Positions 23,603 through 30,824 of a stretch of DNA of 33,196 bases are shown here, in pieces. The notes below the pieces were generated by a model. The model saw nothing but the letters and a program-made list of their open reading frames with translations, did no database searches and was not told the origin of the DNA. Position 1 is the stretch's first letter; each line of letters begins with the position of its first letter. The stretch comes from an uncultured Eubacteriales bacterium. GTDB taxonomy: Bacteria; Bacillota; Clostridia; Christensenellales; Aristaeellaceae. The translations under genes were made by a program, and so were the position numbers. The stretch lies in the NCBI GenBank assembly GCA_900317565.1, contig ONHI01000030.1, positions 1 to 33,196 on the forward strand, given 5' to 3'.

Positions 23603-26044
23603 ATGCTTCCGATTTCCTTCAACCACGACTGGAGCTATTGCGAATCCAGCGGCAACATGATATTCGATCCCCGGGCGGCCCAGGCCGAGAGGATCCCCGT
23701 GACGCTGCCCCACGACGCGACGATCCACGAGAAGCGCAGTGCGGACGCCGCCAGCGGCACCGCCAAGGGCTATTATCCCAACAAGGACTACGACTACTTC
23801 AAGACCATCGACGTGCCCGCCGAGTGGGCGGACAAGCGCGTGTGGCTGCGATTTGAAGGCGCATACATGAACGCCCGCGTGTTCGTGAACGGGGCCTTCG
23901 CGGGCCAGAGGGTCAACGGCTACACGGAATTCTCTGTGCCGCTGAGCGACCATCTGCGCTTCGGCGAGAAGAACGAGATCAAGGTGTCCGTGCACTCCGG
24001 CGAGGATTCCCGCTGGTATGCCGGCGCGGGCATCTACCGCGAGGCGGCGCTGTTCGTGGCCGACCCGCTGCACATCGCCATGGATGGCCTGCGGCTGACC
24101 ACGCTGTCGGCTGACGGTGAAGTGGCGGCCATCCTCGCGGAGGTGGACGTGGTCAACGACGGCGTGCGCCCGCGCAAAATGTCGGTGGAGATCGAAATGA
24201 CCGACGCCGACGGCAGCGTGGCCTGCCGGGACACCCAGGTGCTGAACCTGCGCCCGCTGTCCCATGAGACGGTGCAGCCCCGGCTGTACGTCAAATCGCC
24301 CCGGCTGTGGTCCCCGGACGCGCCGAACCTGTACCGCGTGACGGCGCGGCTGGTGGAGAACGGCGCGGTGACGGACGAGGCCGTGGTCGAGACCTTCGGC
24401 ATCCGCGTGCTGACGCTGGATTCGGTGCGGGGCCTGGCCGTGAACGGCGAGAGCGTCAAGCTGTACGGCGGCTGCATCCATCACGACAACGGCGTGATCG
24501 GCGCGGCCACGCTGGCCGCCGCGGAGGAGCGCCGGGTGCGCCTGATGAAGCAGGCGGGCTACAACGCCCTGCGCAGCGCCCATCATCCCATGTCCCGGGC
24601 GCTGCTGGAGGCCTGCGACCGCCACGGCGTGATGGTGATGGACGAGCTGACCGACATGTGGAACACCTGCAAGACCCGGCGCGACTTCTCCTCCGCCTTC
24701 GAGGCCGAGTGGGAGGCCGACCTGCGCGCCATGGTGGCCAAGGACTACAACCACGCCTGCGTGGTGATGTACTCCATGGGCAACGAGATCCCGGAGAGCG
24801 GCTCTCCCGCGGGCGCGGCGATCTACCGGCGGCAGGCGCGGCTGACCCGGGCGCTGGACGGCACGCGCTACATCACCGCGGGCCTGAACAACATACTGGC
24901 GGGCGACGCGCTGGCGCAGATCTTCGGCGGCGAGCAGTCCGGCGGTGTCAACGACGCCATGGGCGGCGATTTCGGCGACATCATGGGCAAGCTGTCCATG
25001 CATCCGGGCATCGTGGCGGCGACCAATGAATCCTATGAGAGCATGGACATCTGCGGCTACAACTACGCCGCGGACCGGTACCTGCACGACTTCGCGAAAT
25101 TCACCAACTGGATCTCCGTCGGCGCGGAGACCTTCCCCAAGGACCTGGCCTACAACTGGAAGATCGTCCGGGAGAATCCCCACGCGCTGGGCGACTTCGT
25201 GTGGACCAGCTGGGACTACCTGGGCGAGGCCGGCATCGGCAAGGACCACTACACCAAGGGCGAGCAGACCGGCTTCGGCCAGAATCCCTTCCCGTGGCGC
25301 ATCGCCTGGGACGCGGATTTCGACATCACCGGCCGCCGCACGCCCCAGGGCTACTACCGCGAGATCGTGGTGGGCCATCGGGAAGCGCCCTATGTGGCCA
25401 TGCAGACGCCCGAGACCTACGACCTGGCCCCGAAGCCCGCGGCCTGGAGCTGGCCGGGCACCGTATCCTCCTGGAACTGGCCCGGCTATGAGGGCAAGCC
25501 CATTCGCGTGGACGTCTACGGGCGCGGCGACGAGGCGGAGCTGATCGTCAACGGCGAGAGCCTGGGCCGCAAGCCGCTGCCCAAAGAGACCGAGGGCGAC
25601 GCGCTGGCCTGCCTGGCGGTGTTTGAGACCACCTACAGGCCCGGCAGGGTGGAGGCCGTCGTATATGCTAACGGCGTCGAGACCGGCCGCTATGCCGTGG
25701 AGACCGCCGGCGACGACGTGCATGCCGACGTGGCCGTGGAGCGCGCGGAGCTGACCGACTGCGACGGCGATCTGGCCTTCGTCGACATCTGGCTGCGGGA
25801 CGGTGCGGGCCGCCTGAACAACGGCATCCAGCGCGACGTCACCGTGGCGGTGGAGGGCCCCGGCGCGCTGATGGGCCTGGGCAGCGGCAATCCCTGCACG
25901 GACGAGGATTACTTCGCCGACACCTGCAAGAGCTTCTTCGGCCATGCCTTCGCGGCGATCCGTCCCACCGGAAAGGGAACGATCACCGTGACCGTCCGCG
26001 TCGAAGGCTGCGAGGCGGTCAAAAAGGAAATCGTCGTAAAATAA
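23603..26044 (+). CDS. GH2 glycoside hydrolase (beta-galactosidase type)
   Basis: This 813-residue protein has the GH2 order: sugar-binding jelly roll (about 1–155; TLPHDATIHEKR, WLRFEGAYMNARVFVNG, RWYAGAGIYREAAL), an Ig-like domain (about 160–270), a TIM barrel (about 275–560) and C-terminal beta domains (about 590–813). The acid/base is E395 in YSMGNEIPE. The nucleophile fits E509 in SVGAETFPKD. NALRSAHHPMSRALLEACDRHGVMVMDE is the usual barrel block. No signal peptide. Family members cleave beta-galactosides or, less often, beta-glucuronides or mannosides; pairing with GH42 favours galactosides. AAAGGAG lies upstream of the ATG. Confidence 0.93.
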   Translation: MLPISFNHDWSYCESSGNMIFDPRAAQAERIPVTLPHDATIHEKRSADAASGTAKGYYPNKDYDYFKTIDVPAEWADKRVWLRFEGAYMNARVFVNGAFAGQRVNGYTEFSVPLSDHLRFGEKNEIKVSVHSGEDSRWYAGAGIYREAALFVADPLHIAMDGLRLTTLSADGEVAAILAEVDVVNDGVRPRKMSVEIEMTDADGSVACRDTQVLNLRPLSHETVQPRLYVKSPRLWSPDAPNLYRVTARLVENGAVTDEAVVETFGIRVLTLDSVRGLAVNGESVKLYGGCIHHDNGVIGAATLAAAEERRVRLMKQAGYNALRSAHHPMSRALLEACDRHGVMVMDELTDMWNTCKTRRDFSSAFEAEWEADLRAMVAKDYNHACVVMYSMGNEIPESGSPAGAAIYRRQARLTRALDGTRYITAGLNNILAGDALAQIFGGEQSGGVNDAMGGDFGDIMGKLSMHPGIVAATNESYESMDICGYNYAADRYLHDFAKFTNWISVGAETFPKDLAYNWKIVRENPHALGDFVWTSWDYLGEAGIGKDHYTKGEQTGFGQNPFPWRIAWDADFDITGRRTPQGYYREIVVGHREAPYVAMQTPETYDLAPKPAAWSWPGTVSSWNWPGYEGKPIRVDVYGRGDEAELIVNGESLGRKPLPKETEGDALACLAVFETTYRPGRVEAVVYANGVETGRYAVETAGDDVHADVAVERAELTDCDGDLAFVDIWLRDGAGRLNNGIQRDVTVAVEGPGALMGLGSGNPCTDEDYFADTCKSFFGHAFAAIRPTGKGTITVTVRVEGCEAVKKEIVVK

Positions 26045-26059
26045 TGGCAATAGACAAAT

Positions 26060-26085
26060 GGACCCGGGGCGCGCGCCCCGGGTCC
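26060..26085. terminator. Perfect 26-bp palindrome between convergent genes
   Basis: 26060–26072 and 26073–26085 are exact reverse complements, almost all G and C. It lies 15 bp after the GH2 stop and 30 bp before the end of the ABC ATPase gene on the other strand. The hairpin is very stable but lacks a T-run on either side, so its efficiency as a terminator is uncertain. Confidence 0.5.
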
Positions 26086-26115
26086 GCTCTGTGACGCCCT
26101 TGCAACGGGCGTATT

Positions 26116-26910
26116 TCAGGACAGCAGTATCCTGTCGTTGGCGAAGGCCTCGCCGCTGGCCCTGGCGAAGGCATCCATGAGCATCTCCACGGTGAGGTGC
26201 TTTTTTTCTTTTCTTGCGATGTCGAGGATCACGCAGCCCTCGTTCATCATGACCAGCCGGTTGCCGTAGCGTATGGCGTCGCGCATGTTGTGGGTGACCA
26301 TCAGCGTCATGAGGTGGTTCTCGGTCACGATCTGCTCCGAGAGCTCCAGCACCTTGGCCGCGGTGCGGGGGTCCAGCGCGGCGGTGTGCTCGTCCAGCAG
26401 CAGCAGCTTCGGCTTCTTCAGCGTCGCCATCAGCAGCGTCAGCGCCTGGCGCTGGCCGCCGGAGAGCAGGCCCACCTTTGTCGTCATGCGGTCCTCCAGA
26501 CCCAGACCCAGCTTCGCCAGCTTTTCCCGGTAGGCATCCCGCTCCTGGCGGGTGATGCCGACCTTCAGCGTGCGCTTCTGGCCGCGCCGGGCGGCGAGGG
26601 CCAGGTTTTCCTCAATCTGCATCGTGGCGGCGGTGCCGGTCATGGGGTCCTGGAATACGCGCCCCAGCAGCCCGGCCCGGCGGTACTCCGGCAGGTGGGT
26701 GATCTCATAGCCGTCGATGGCGATGTTGCCGCCGTCGATGGGCCACACGCCCGCGATGGCGTTCAGCATGGTGCTCTTGCCCGCGCCGTTGCCGCCGATG
26801 ACGGTCACGAAATCGCCGTCCGCCAGCTTCAGGTTCAGGCCGTTCAGCGCGATCTTCTCGTTGACCGTCCTCGGGTTGAAGGTCTTTCTCACATTCACCA
26901 GCTCAAGCAT
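26116..26910 (-). CDS. ABC transporter ATP-binding protein (amino acid-type importer)
   Basis: This 264-residue ATPase has Walker A GGNGAGKST at 39–47, a Q-loop VFQDPM, signature LSGGQRQ at 149–155, Walker B LLLLDEHT at 169–176 and the switch His in VTHNMRD. TMQIEENLALAARRG and MLMDAFARASGE are typical of the ATPase in the TrpXYZ-like systems. It powers the permease encoded upstream. Its start overlaps the permease end by 8 bp, so the two are translationally coupled. Confidence 0.92.
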   Translation of the reverse strand: MLELVNVRKTFNPRTVNEKIALNGLNLKLADGDFVTVIGGNGAGKSTMLNAIAGVWPIDGGNIAIDGYEITHLPEYRRAGLLGRVFQDPMTGTAATMQIEENLALAARRGQKRTLKVGITRQERDAYREKLAKLGLGLEDRMTTKVGLLSGGQRQALTLLMATLKKPKLLLLDEHTAALDPRTAAKVLELSEQIVTENHLMTLMVTHNMRDAIRYGNRLVMMNEGCVILDIARKEKKHLTVEMLMDAFARASGEAFANDRILLS

Positions 26911-27829
26911 GGCTCCCGCCTCCCTTCGCGCCGCGCATCGCCGCGATATTCGCCCGCCAGTAGGGCACGGCCAGGAACACGGCCACGATCAGCGCGCTAA
27001 GCAGCTTCAGCAGGTTCGTGTTCAGCCCCAGCCACAGCACCACCTGTATGACGATGTAATACAGCACCGCGCCGATGGCCACGCCGGTCAGCTTCAGCGC
27101 GAAGTTGCGGAACAGCTTGCCGAAGAGCACGTCGCTGATGATCACGGCGGCCAGGCCGATCACGATGGCCCCGCGGCCCATGTTCACGTCCACGAAGCCC
27201 TGGTAGTGGGAGAGCATCGCCGAGGACAGCGCGACGATGCCGTTGGAGATCATGAGGCCAAGTATCTTGCACACATTGGTGTTGATGCCCTGGGCGCGGC
27301 TCATGGCGGCGTTCGCGCCGGTGGCCCGCAGGGAGCTGCCCAGCTCCGTGCCGAAGAACCAGTACAGCACCGCGATCACCAGCGCCAGCACGATCAACGC
27401 CGTGAAGATCGGGTTGGAAAGGCTCAGCTCCCGCACGTTCCGCTGGCTGACGATCAGCGCGTACTTGGTGACGTTGATGCCCTGGTTGGCCTTGAAGCCC
27501 ATGATCGCCAGGTTGACGGAGTACAGCGACAGCTGGGTCAGTATGCCCGAGAGTATCGGCGGGATGCCCATGGCCGTGTGGAAGATGCCCGTCAGCAGTC
27601 CGGCCAGCATGCCCGCCAGCACCGCGCACAGCAGCGCAAGCCAGACGTTCACGCCGTTCAGCATCAGCATCACGCACACCGCGCCGCCGGTGGCCATGCT
27701 GCCGTCCACGGTCAGGTCCGCCAGGTCCAGCACCTTGTAGGTGATGTAGACGCCGATGGCCATGATGCCCCAGATCAGGCCCTGGGCCACCGCACCGGGC
27801 AGGGCGTTGAGGAGAGAGGTAATGTTCAA
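26903..27829 (-). CDS. ABC transporter permease (BPD_transp_2 family)
   Basis: This 308-residue protein has eight to nine hydrophobic helices. The family marker LRATGANAAMSRAQGI near residues 178–193 is the cytoplasmic coupling loop of the LivH/branched-chain-type permeases. GIYITYKVLDLADLTVDG-like sequence at about 26–43 is typical of the permeases that pair with TrpX-like binding proteins. A single permease gene implies a homodimer. AGGAACGACC lies upstream of the ATG at 27829, a fairly weak ribosome site. A palindrome separates it from the binding-protein gene. Confidence 0.9.
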   Translation of the reverse strand: MNITSLLNALPGAVAQGLIWGIMAIGVYITYKVLDLADLTVDGSMATGGAVCVMLMLNGVNVWLALLCAVLAGMLAGLLTGIFHTAMGIPPILSGILTQLSLYSVNLAIMGFKANQGINVTKYALIVSQRNVRELSLSNPIFTALIVLALVIAVLYWFFGTELGSSLRATGANAAMSRAQGINTNVCKILGLMISNGIVALSSAMLSHYQGFVDVNMGRGAIVIGLAAVIISDVLFGKLFRNFALKLTGVAIGAVLYYIVIQVVLWLGLNTNLLKLLSALIVAVFLAVPYWRANIAAMRGAKGGGSHA

Positions 27830-27857
27830 GGTCGTTCCTCCAATATCGAATCATCAG

Positions 27858-27891
27858 GAATTGGGAATAAACAGTTGTTTATTCCCAATTC
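27858..27891. repeat. 34-bp palindrome between binding-protein and permease genes
   Basis: A 16-bp perfect inverted repeat (27858–27873 with 27876–27891) around GT. Its centre is TAAACAGTTGTTTA (27868–27881), which occurs again at 32925–32938 upstream of pyrG. As RNA it would be a long AT-rich hairpin that may lower permease and ATPase expression relative to the binding protein. Confidence 0.65.
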
Positions 27892-27908
27892 GATCAGATG
27901 TTATAAAC

Positions 27909-28853
27909 TTATTCGGCGATCGCCACGTAGTCCTCCGGGATCTCGACGCCCAGCAGCTCGCACAGCTCGGCGTTGTACTCCTTGACCAGCTTGGGGGCCT
28001 TCTGGATGGGCATGACGGAGACGTCCGCGCCGTTCACCAGCACCTCGTAGGCCATCTCGCCGGTGGCGTAGCCCAGGTCATAGTAGCTGATGGTCAGGGT
28101 CGCCACGCCGCAGCCCTTGCAGATGCCCTCTTCGCCGGCGATGACCGGGGTGCCCGCGGGCTCCACCACGTTGCGGATGGCCTCGGTGCAGGAGGCGGCA
28201 GTGTTGTCGGTGGGGATGTAGAGCACGTCGCTGCCGTCGCAGGCGCTCTGGGCGACGGAGGCCACGTCGTTGCTGTCGGCGAAGGTGTAGTCGGAGCAGG
28301 TATAGCCCAGCGCCTCCAGATAGACGCGGATGGCGTCGGCCTGGAACTGGCTGTTTGGCTCGGCGGAGCAGTAGAGGATGCCCACCTTCACGGCGTCGGG
28401 GAACAGCTCGTTCAGCATCGCGGCCTGGTCCTCAAGGGTCGCCAGGTCGGAGGTGCCGGACACGTTGATGCCGGTGGCCTCGCCCATGTCTTCGATGTCA
28501 AGGGCGGTGGCGTAGTCCGTGACGGAGGTGCCCAGGATCGGGATATCGCCGGTGGCGGCCACGGCGGCCTGGAGCGCCGGGGTGGCGTTGGCCATGATCA
28601 GGTCCACGTTGTCGGAGACGAAGCCGTTCACGATGGTGGAACAGGTGTTGGAATCGCCGGAGGCGTTCTGCACGTCAAAGCTGACGGCCTCGCCCAGCTT
28701 TTCGGTCAGGGCGTCCTGGAAGCCCTGGGTGGCAGCGTCCAGCGCGGGGTGCTGCACCAGCTGGCACACGCCCACGGAGTACGTCTCTTCGGCGATTGCG
28801 GCCATGCCCAGGCAGAGCGTGACGGCGACGAGGATGGCAAGCATTTTCTTCAT
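27909..28853 (-). CDS. ABC transporter substrate-binding protein (TrpX-like, PF04392 type)
   Basis: This 314-residue exported protein has a signal peptide (MKKMLAILVAVTLCLGMAAIA, cleaved near residue 21). SVGVCQLVQHPALDAATQGFQDAL at about 27–50 is the hallmark start of the ABC_sub_bind family; GVATLTISYYDLGYATGEMAYEVL closes it. Some members bind tryptophan or tyrosine. The Cys at residue 15 lies in LCLG, not a good lipobox, so surface retention is unclear for a Gram-positive. ATG 28853 is supported by AGGAGG at 28863–28868. Its leader contains an apparent attenuator with a Phe-rich peptide, which points to phenylalanine or other aromatic substrates (inference). Confidence 0.9.
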   Translation of the reverse strand: MKKMLAILVAVTLCLGMAAIAEETYSVGVCQLVQHPALDAATQGFQDALTEKLGEAVSFDVQNASGDSNTCSTIVNGFVSDNVDLIMANATPALQAAVAATGDIPILGTSVTDYATALDIEDMGEATGINVSGTSDLATLEDQAAMLNELFPDAVKVGILYCSAEPNSQFQADAIRVYLEALGYTCSDYTFADSNDVASVAQSACDGSDVLYIPTDNTAASCTEAIRNVVEPAGTPVIAGEEGICKGCGVATLTISYYDLGYATGEMAYEVLVNGADVSVMPIQKAPKLVKEYNAELCELLGVEIPEDYVAIAE

Positions 28854-28885
28854 GATGGGGTTCCTCCTAAGTAAGAATATATCAT

Positions 28886-28916
28886 AAAAGCGGCCCTCCC
28901 ATCCGGGGAGAGCCGC
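28886..28916 (-). terminator. Attenuator terminator before the ABC importer
   Basis: On the minus strand, 28906–28916 pairs with 28890–28900 to give an 11-bp stem with one G-U pair and a 5-base loop; four U follow (28889–28886). It lies 20 bp upstream of the AGGAGG of the binding-protein gene, so it can only act as a conditional terminator. Eight bases at the leader-peptide stop codon (28947–28954) can pair with 28898–28905, the loop and first bases of the 3' arm, and so prevent it forming. Confidence 0.75.
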
Positions 28917-28945
28917 CTCGATGAACTTCACCTGTCGCGGTTTCC

Positions 28946-29101
28946 TCAGATGGGCGTCGGCATAAACACAAAGCTCCAAAAGCCAAAAAACAGCTGCGCG
29001 AAATAAAATCGCACAGCGTTGGAAATCGCGCGGAAAACGGGCATGACGGGGGCGTCATGGCGGCGGGAGACAGCCTGCGCGGAACGGATCGCGTGCATCA
29101 T
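28946..29101 (-). CDS. Phe/aromatic-rich leader peptide of the ABC importer
   Basis: A 51-codon open frame lies between the promoter and the attenuator. AGGTGG, 8 bases upstream of ATG 29101, can serve as its ribosome site. Residues 32–46 contain seven Phe, one Tyr and one Trp (FYFAQLFFGFWSFVF), like the pheST and pheA leader peptides of enterobacteria. The stop codon at 28946–28948 is part of the antiterminator sequence. Ribosomes stalled on the Phe codons would leave that sequence free; ribosomes that reach the stop would cover it. The first 30 residues are basic and otherwise featureless. A leader role is inferred; a small secreted or membrane peptide is the alternative. Confidence 0.65.
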   Translation of the reverse strand: MMHAIRSAQAVSRRHDAPVMPVFRAISNAVRFYFAQLFFGFWSFVFMPTPI

Positions 29102-29135
29102 GTCAAAACCCACCTTTCCCCTTTGTTTGCTACGC

Positions 29136-29163
29136 ATTATAGCACAAATCGGTGTAAAGTCAA
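29136..29163 (-). promoter_or_regulatory. Promoter of the ABC importer operon
   Basis: On the minus strand, -35 TTGACT (29158–29163), a 16-bp spacer and perfect -10 TATAAT (29136–29141). It is the closest to consensus in the window. Transcription would begin about 275 bases before the binding-protein start, leaving a long leader. ATTA-N6-TAAT (29170–29183) lies just upstream of the -35 and could be a LysR operator. Confidence 0.8.
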
Positions 29164-29240
29164 TACCGCATTACTTTGCTAATACGTTAAAATTTCATTG
29201 CAGTCATGGGGCGAAAAGGCGGCGTTTCGCGGAGAATGTG

Positions 29241-29269
29241 TTGCGCGGGGCTTTGCTGCCTGGTATAAT
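29241..29269 (+). promoter_or_regulatory. lysR promoter with extended -10
   Basis: -35 TTGCGC (29241–29246), a 17-bp spacer and TATAAT (29264–29269) preceded by TGG. Same design as the asp23 promoter. It is divergent from the ABC importer promoter about 100 bp away. Confidence 0.65.
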
Positions 29270-29291
29270 GTCGGCAGGGGAGGTGCGCGGT

Positions 29292-29918
29292 ATGATTCGG
29301 CAGATGCGGTATTACATTGCCGTCGTGGAGACGGGCAGCTTTTCCGAGGCCGCGGAGGCCTGCCACATCCCCCAATCGGCCATCAGCCAGCAGATCAGGG
29401 CGCTGGAGGACGAGCTGCAGGTCGAGTTGCTGGAGCGCAGGGGCAGGCGGTTTGCCGTCACGCCCGCGGGTCAGTGGTTCTATCAGCGTTCCAGGCGGCA
29501 CGTGGCGGAGATGGACTCCACCATCCGGGAGGTGCGCCGCATCGGCACGGGCGAGCATCAGCAGCTGCGCATCGGCGTGCTCACGGGCTTCAGCAGGAGG
29601 ATCGTGCAGAACGCCATCAGCGACTTCGTGGCGTCCCATCCCTGCGTGCAGACCTCCCTCGTCTCCGGGACCCACGAGGACATCTTCCAGAAGATCATGG
29701 CCGGGCAGCTGGACATGGTGATCAACGATCAGCGCCGGGCGCTGGCGGATCACTTCGTCAACGAGGAGCTGGGGGACCAGCCGCTCTACGCCATGCTGCG
29801 GCAGGACAGCCCCCAGGGCAGGCAGAATTCGGTGACGATGGACGGAGGGAGCAGCTCTGCATCGTCGTGTCCTCGCCGGAGCAGCGGGCCAACGAGGCCA
29901 CCTACTGGCGGGACGTGA
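29292..29918 (+). CDS. LysR-family regulator, N-terminal part (frameshifted)
   Basis: The frame begins with the LysR winged helix-turn-helix (MRYYIAVVETGSFSEAAEACHIPQSAISQQIRALEDELQVELLER-type, residues 5–50). The first half of the effector domain follows (LRIGVLTGFSRRIV, FQKIMAGQLDMVI). At about 29843 the LysR sequence leaves this frame, which then runs out-of-frame to 29918. GGGGAGG at 29278–29284 supports ATG 29292. It is divergent from the ABC importer operon, the classical place for a regulator of that operon, and its inducer may be the transported compound (inference). Confidence 0.85.
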   Translation: MIRQMRYYIAVVETGSFSEAAEACHIPQSAISQQIRALEDELQVELLERRGRRFAVTPAGQWFYQRSRRHVAEMDSTIREVRRIGTGEHQQLRIGVLTGFSRRIVQNAISDFVASHPCVQTSLVSGTHEDIFQKIMAGQLDMVINDQRRALADHFVNEELGDQPLYAMLRQDSPQGRQNSVTMDGGSSSASSCPRRSSGPTRPPTGGT

Positions 29919-30160
29919 TGACGGTGCAGGGCGACCTGCTGTTCGTGGACAGCGTGGAGGCCGCCTGCATGAACGCCGTGGCGGGCGTGGGCTGGCTGCC
30001 CTGCGACCACGATATGGAGGCCGGACCGGGCACAGCGCTGGTGCCGCTGATGCGCGGGGAAGCGCCCGTGACCCGCAAGATGTTCGCCTTCTGGCTGGAG
30101 GAGCGGGATTCCCCACTGCAATGGGAATTCTCCGCGATGCTCTCCCGGCATTTCAAATAA
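29843..30160 (+). CDS. LysR-family regulator, C-terminal part
   Basis: From about 29843 the second frame resumes the effector domain: RREQLCIVVSSPEQRANE, LLFVDSVEAACMNAVAGVGWLPCDHD, and the final TRKMFAFWLEERDSPL. It has no start of its own. Together the two parts give about 289 residues, the normal LysR length, so only one base (or 3n+1) seems to be missing. I read the gene as intact in nature with a single-base error, or as a recent pseudogene. Confidence 0.8.
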   Translation, partial: RREQLCIVVSSPEQRANEATYWRDVMTVQGDLLFVDSVEAACMNAVAGVGWLPCDHDMEAGPGTALVPLMRGEAPVTRKMFAFWLEERDSPLQWEFSAMLSRHFK

Positions 30161-30175
30161 GCACAGCTTATATTC

Positions 30176-30210
30176 AATCCCCGGAATTCGAATTGATTCC
30201 GGGGATTTTT
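30176..30210 (+). terminator. Intrinsic terminator after lysR
   Basis: An 11-bp perfect stem (30176–30186 with 30197–30207) with a 10-base loop runs into TTTTT at 30206–30210. Confidence 0.88.
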
Positions 30211-30221
30211 GTATATATAAT
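30193..30221 (+). promoter_or_regulatory. Flavodoxin promoter overlapping the lysR terminator
   Basis: -35 TTGATT (30193–30198), a 17-bp spacer and TATAAT (30216–30221). The -35 lies in the loop and 3' arm of the terminator, so promoter and terminator share DNA. Confidence 0.65.
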
Positions 30222-30274
30222 TAAACCAGACTTGAAGCTGCGCCGCAGTTTCGAATGAAACGGAGGACAAAAAC

Positions 30275-30784
30275 ATGGCAAACCTGATCGTCTATTATTC
30301 CCGCAAGGGGCAGAACTATTGGAACGGCAGCATCGTGGACCTGGCCAAGGGCAACACCGAGCGCGTGGCCGAGTTCATCCAGAAGGCCGTGGGCGGCGAC
30401 CTTTTTGAGATCGAGACCGTCCGCGAGTATTCCAAGGACTACATGGTCTGCATCGAGGAAGCCAAGGCTGAGCTGCGCGAGCACGCCCGCCCGGAGCTGA
30501 AGCGCTACCCGGATTCGCTGGATGGCTATGACACCATCTTCGTGGGCTATCCCAACTGGTGGGGCACCATGCCGATGTGCGTGTACACGTTCCTGGAGCA
30601 CTATGACCTGACCGGCAAGAAGATCGTGCCCTTCTGCACCAACGAGGGCAGCGGCATGGGCTCCAGCGAGCGGGAGCTCAAAAAGATCTGCAAGGGTGCG
30701 ACGGTGGTTTCCGGCCTCTCCGTCCACGGCGCGGAGGCCTCCAAGAGCGAGGCGAAGGTCGCCGCCTGGGCGAAAAAGCAGTGA
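30275..30784 (+). CDS. Flavodoxin
   Basis: A 169-residue flavodoxin-like protein. LIVYYSRKGQNYW at 4–16 is the FMN phosphate loop; FVGYPNWWGTMPMCVYTFLEHYDL near 89–112 carries the aromatic residues that stack on the flavin; FCTNEGSGMGSSERELKK follows. FMN proteins of this type carry single electrons or reduce quinones; the physiological partner is unknown. CGGAGG lies about 9 bases upstream of the ATG. It is a single-gene unit with its own promoter. It may supply electrons to redox enzymes such as the FTR-like protein, but they are 10 kb apart. Confidence 0.9.
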   Translation: MANLIVYYSRKGQNYWNGSIVDLAKGNTERVAEFIQKAVGGDLFEIETVREYSKDYMVCIEEAKAELREHARPELKRYPDSLDGYDTIFVGYPNWWGTMPMCVYTFLEHYDLTGKKIVPFCTNEGSGMGSSERELKKICKGATVVSGLSVHGAEASKSEAKVAAWAKKQ

Positions 30785-30824
30785 GCATCGCAAACGCAAT
30801 ACTGGACAGCGCTGACACAGGACA

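Noticed and set aside
23507-26050. 847-codon open frame on the minus strand opposite the GH2 gene
   Set aside because: A shadow of a GC-rich coding gene: His/Gly/Val/Arg-biased sequence with no family motif, while the plus strand encodes a clear GH2 enzyme.
28854-29135. T-box or other metabolite riboswitch upstream of the ABC importer
   Set aside because: No T-box consensus (AGGGUGGNACCGCG) or other recognised aptamer was seen; the leader is better explained by an open frame plus terminator.
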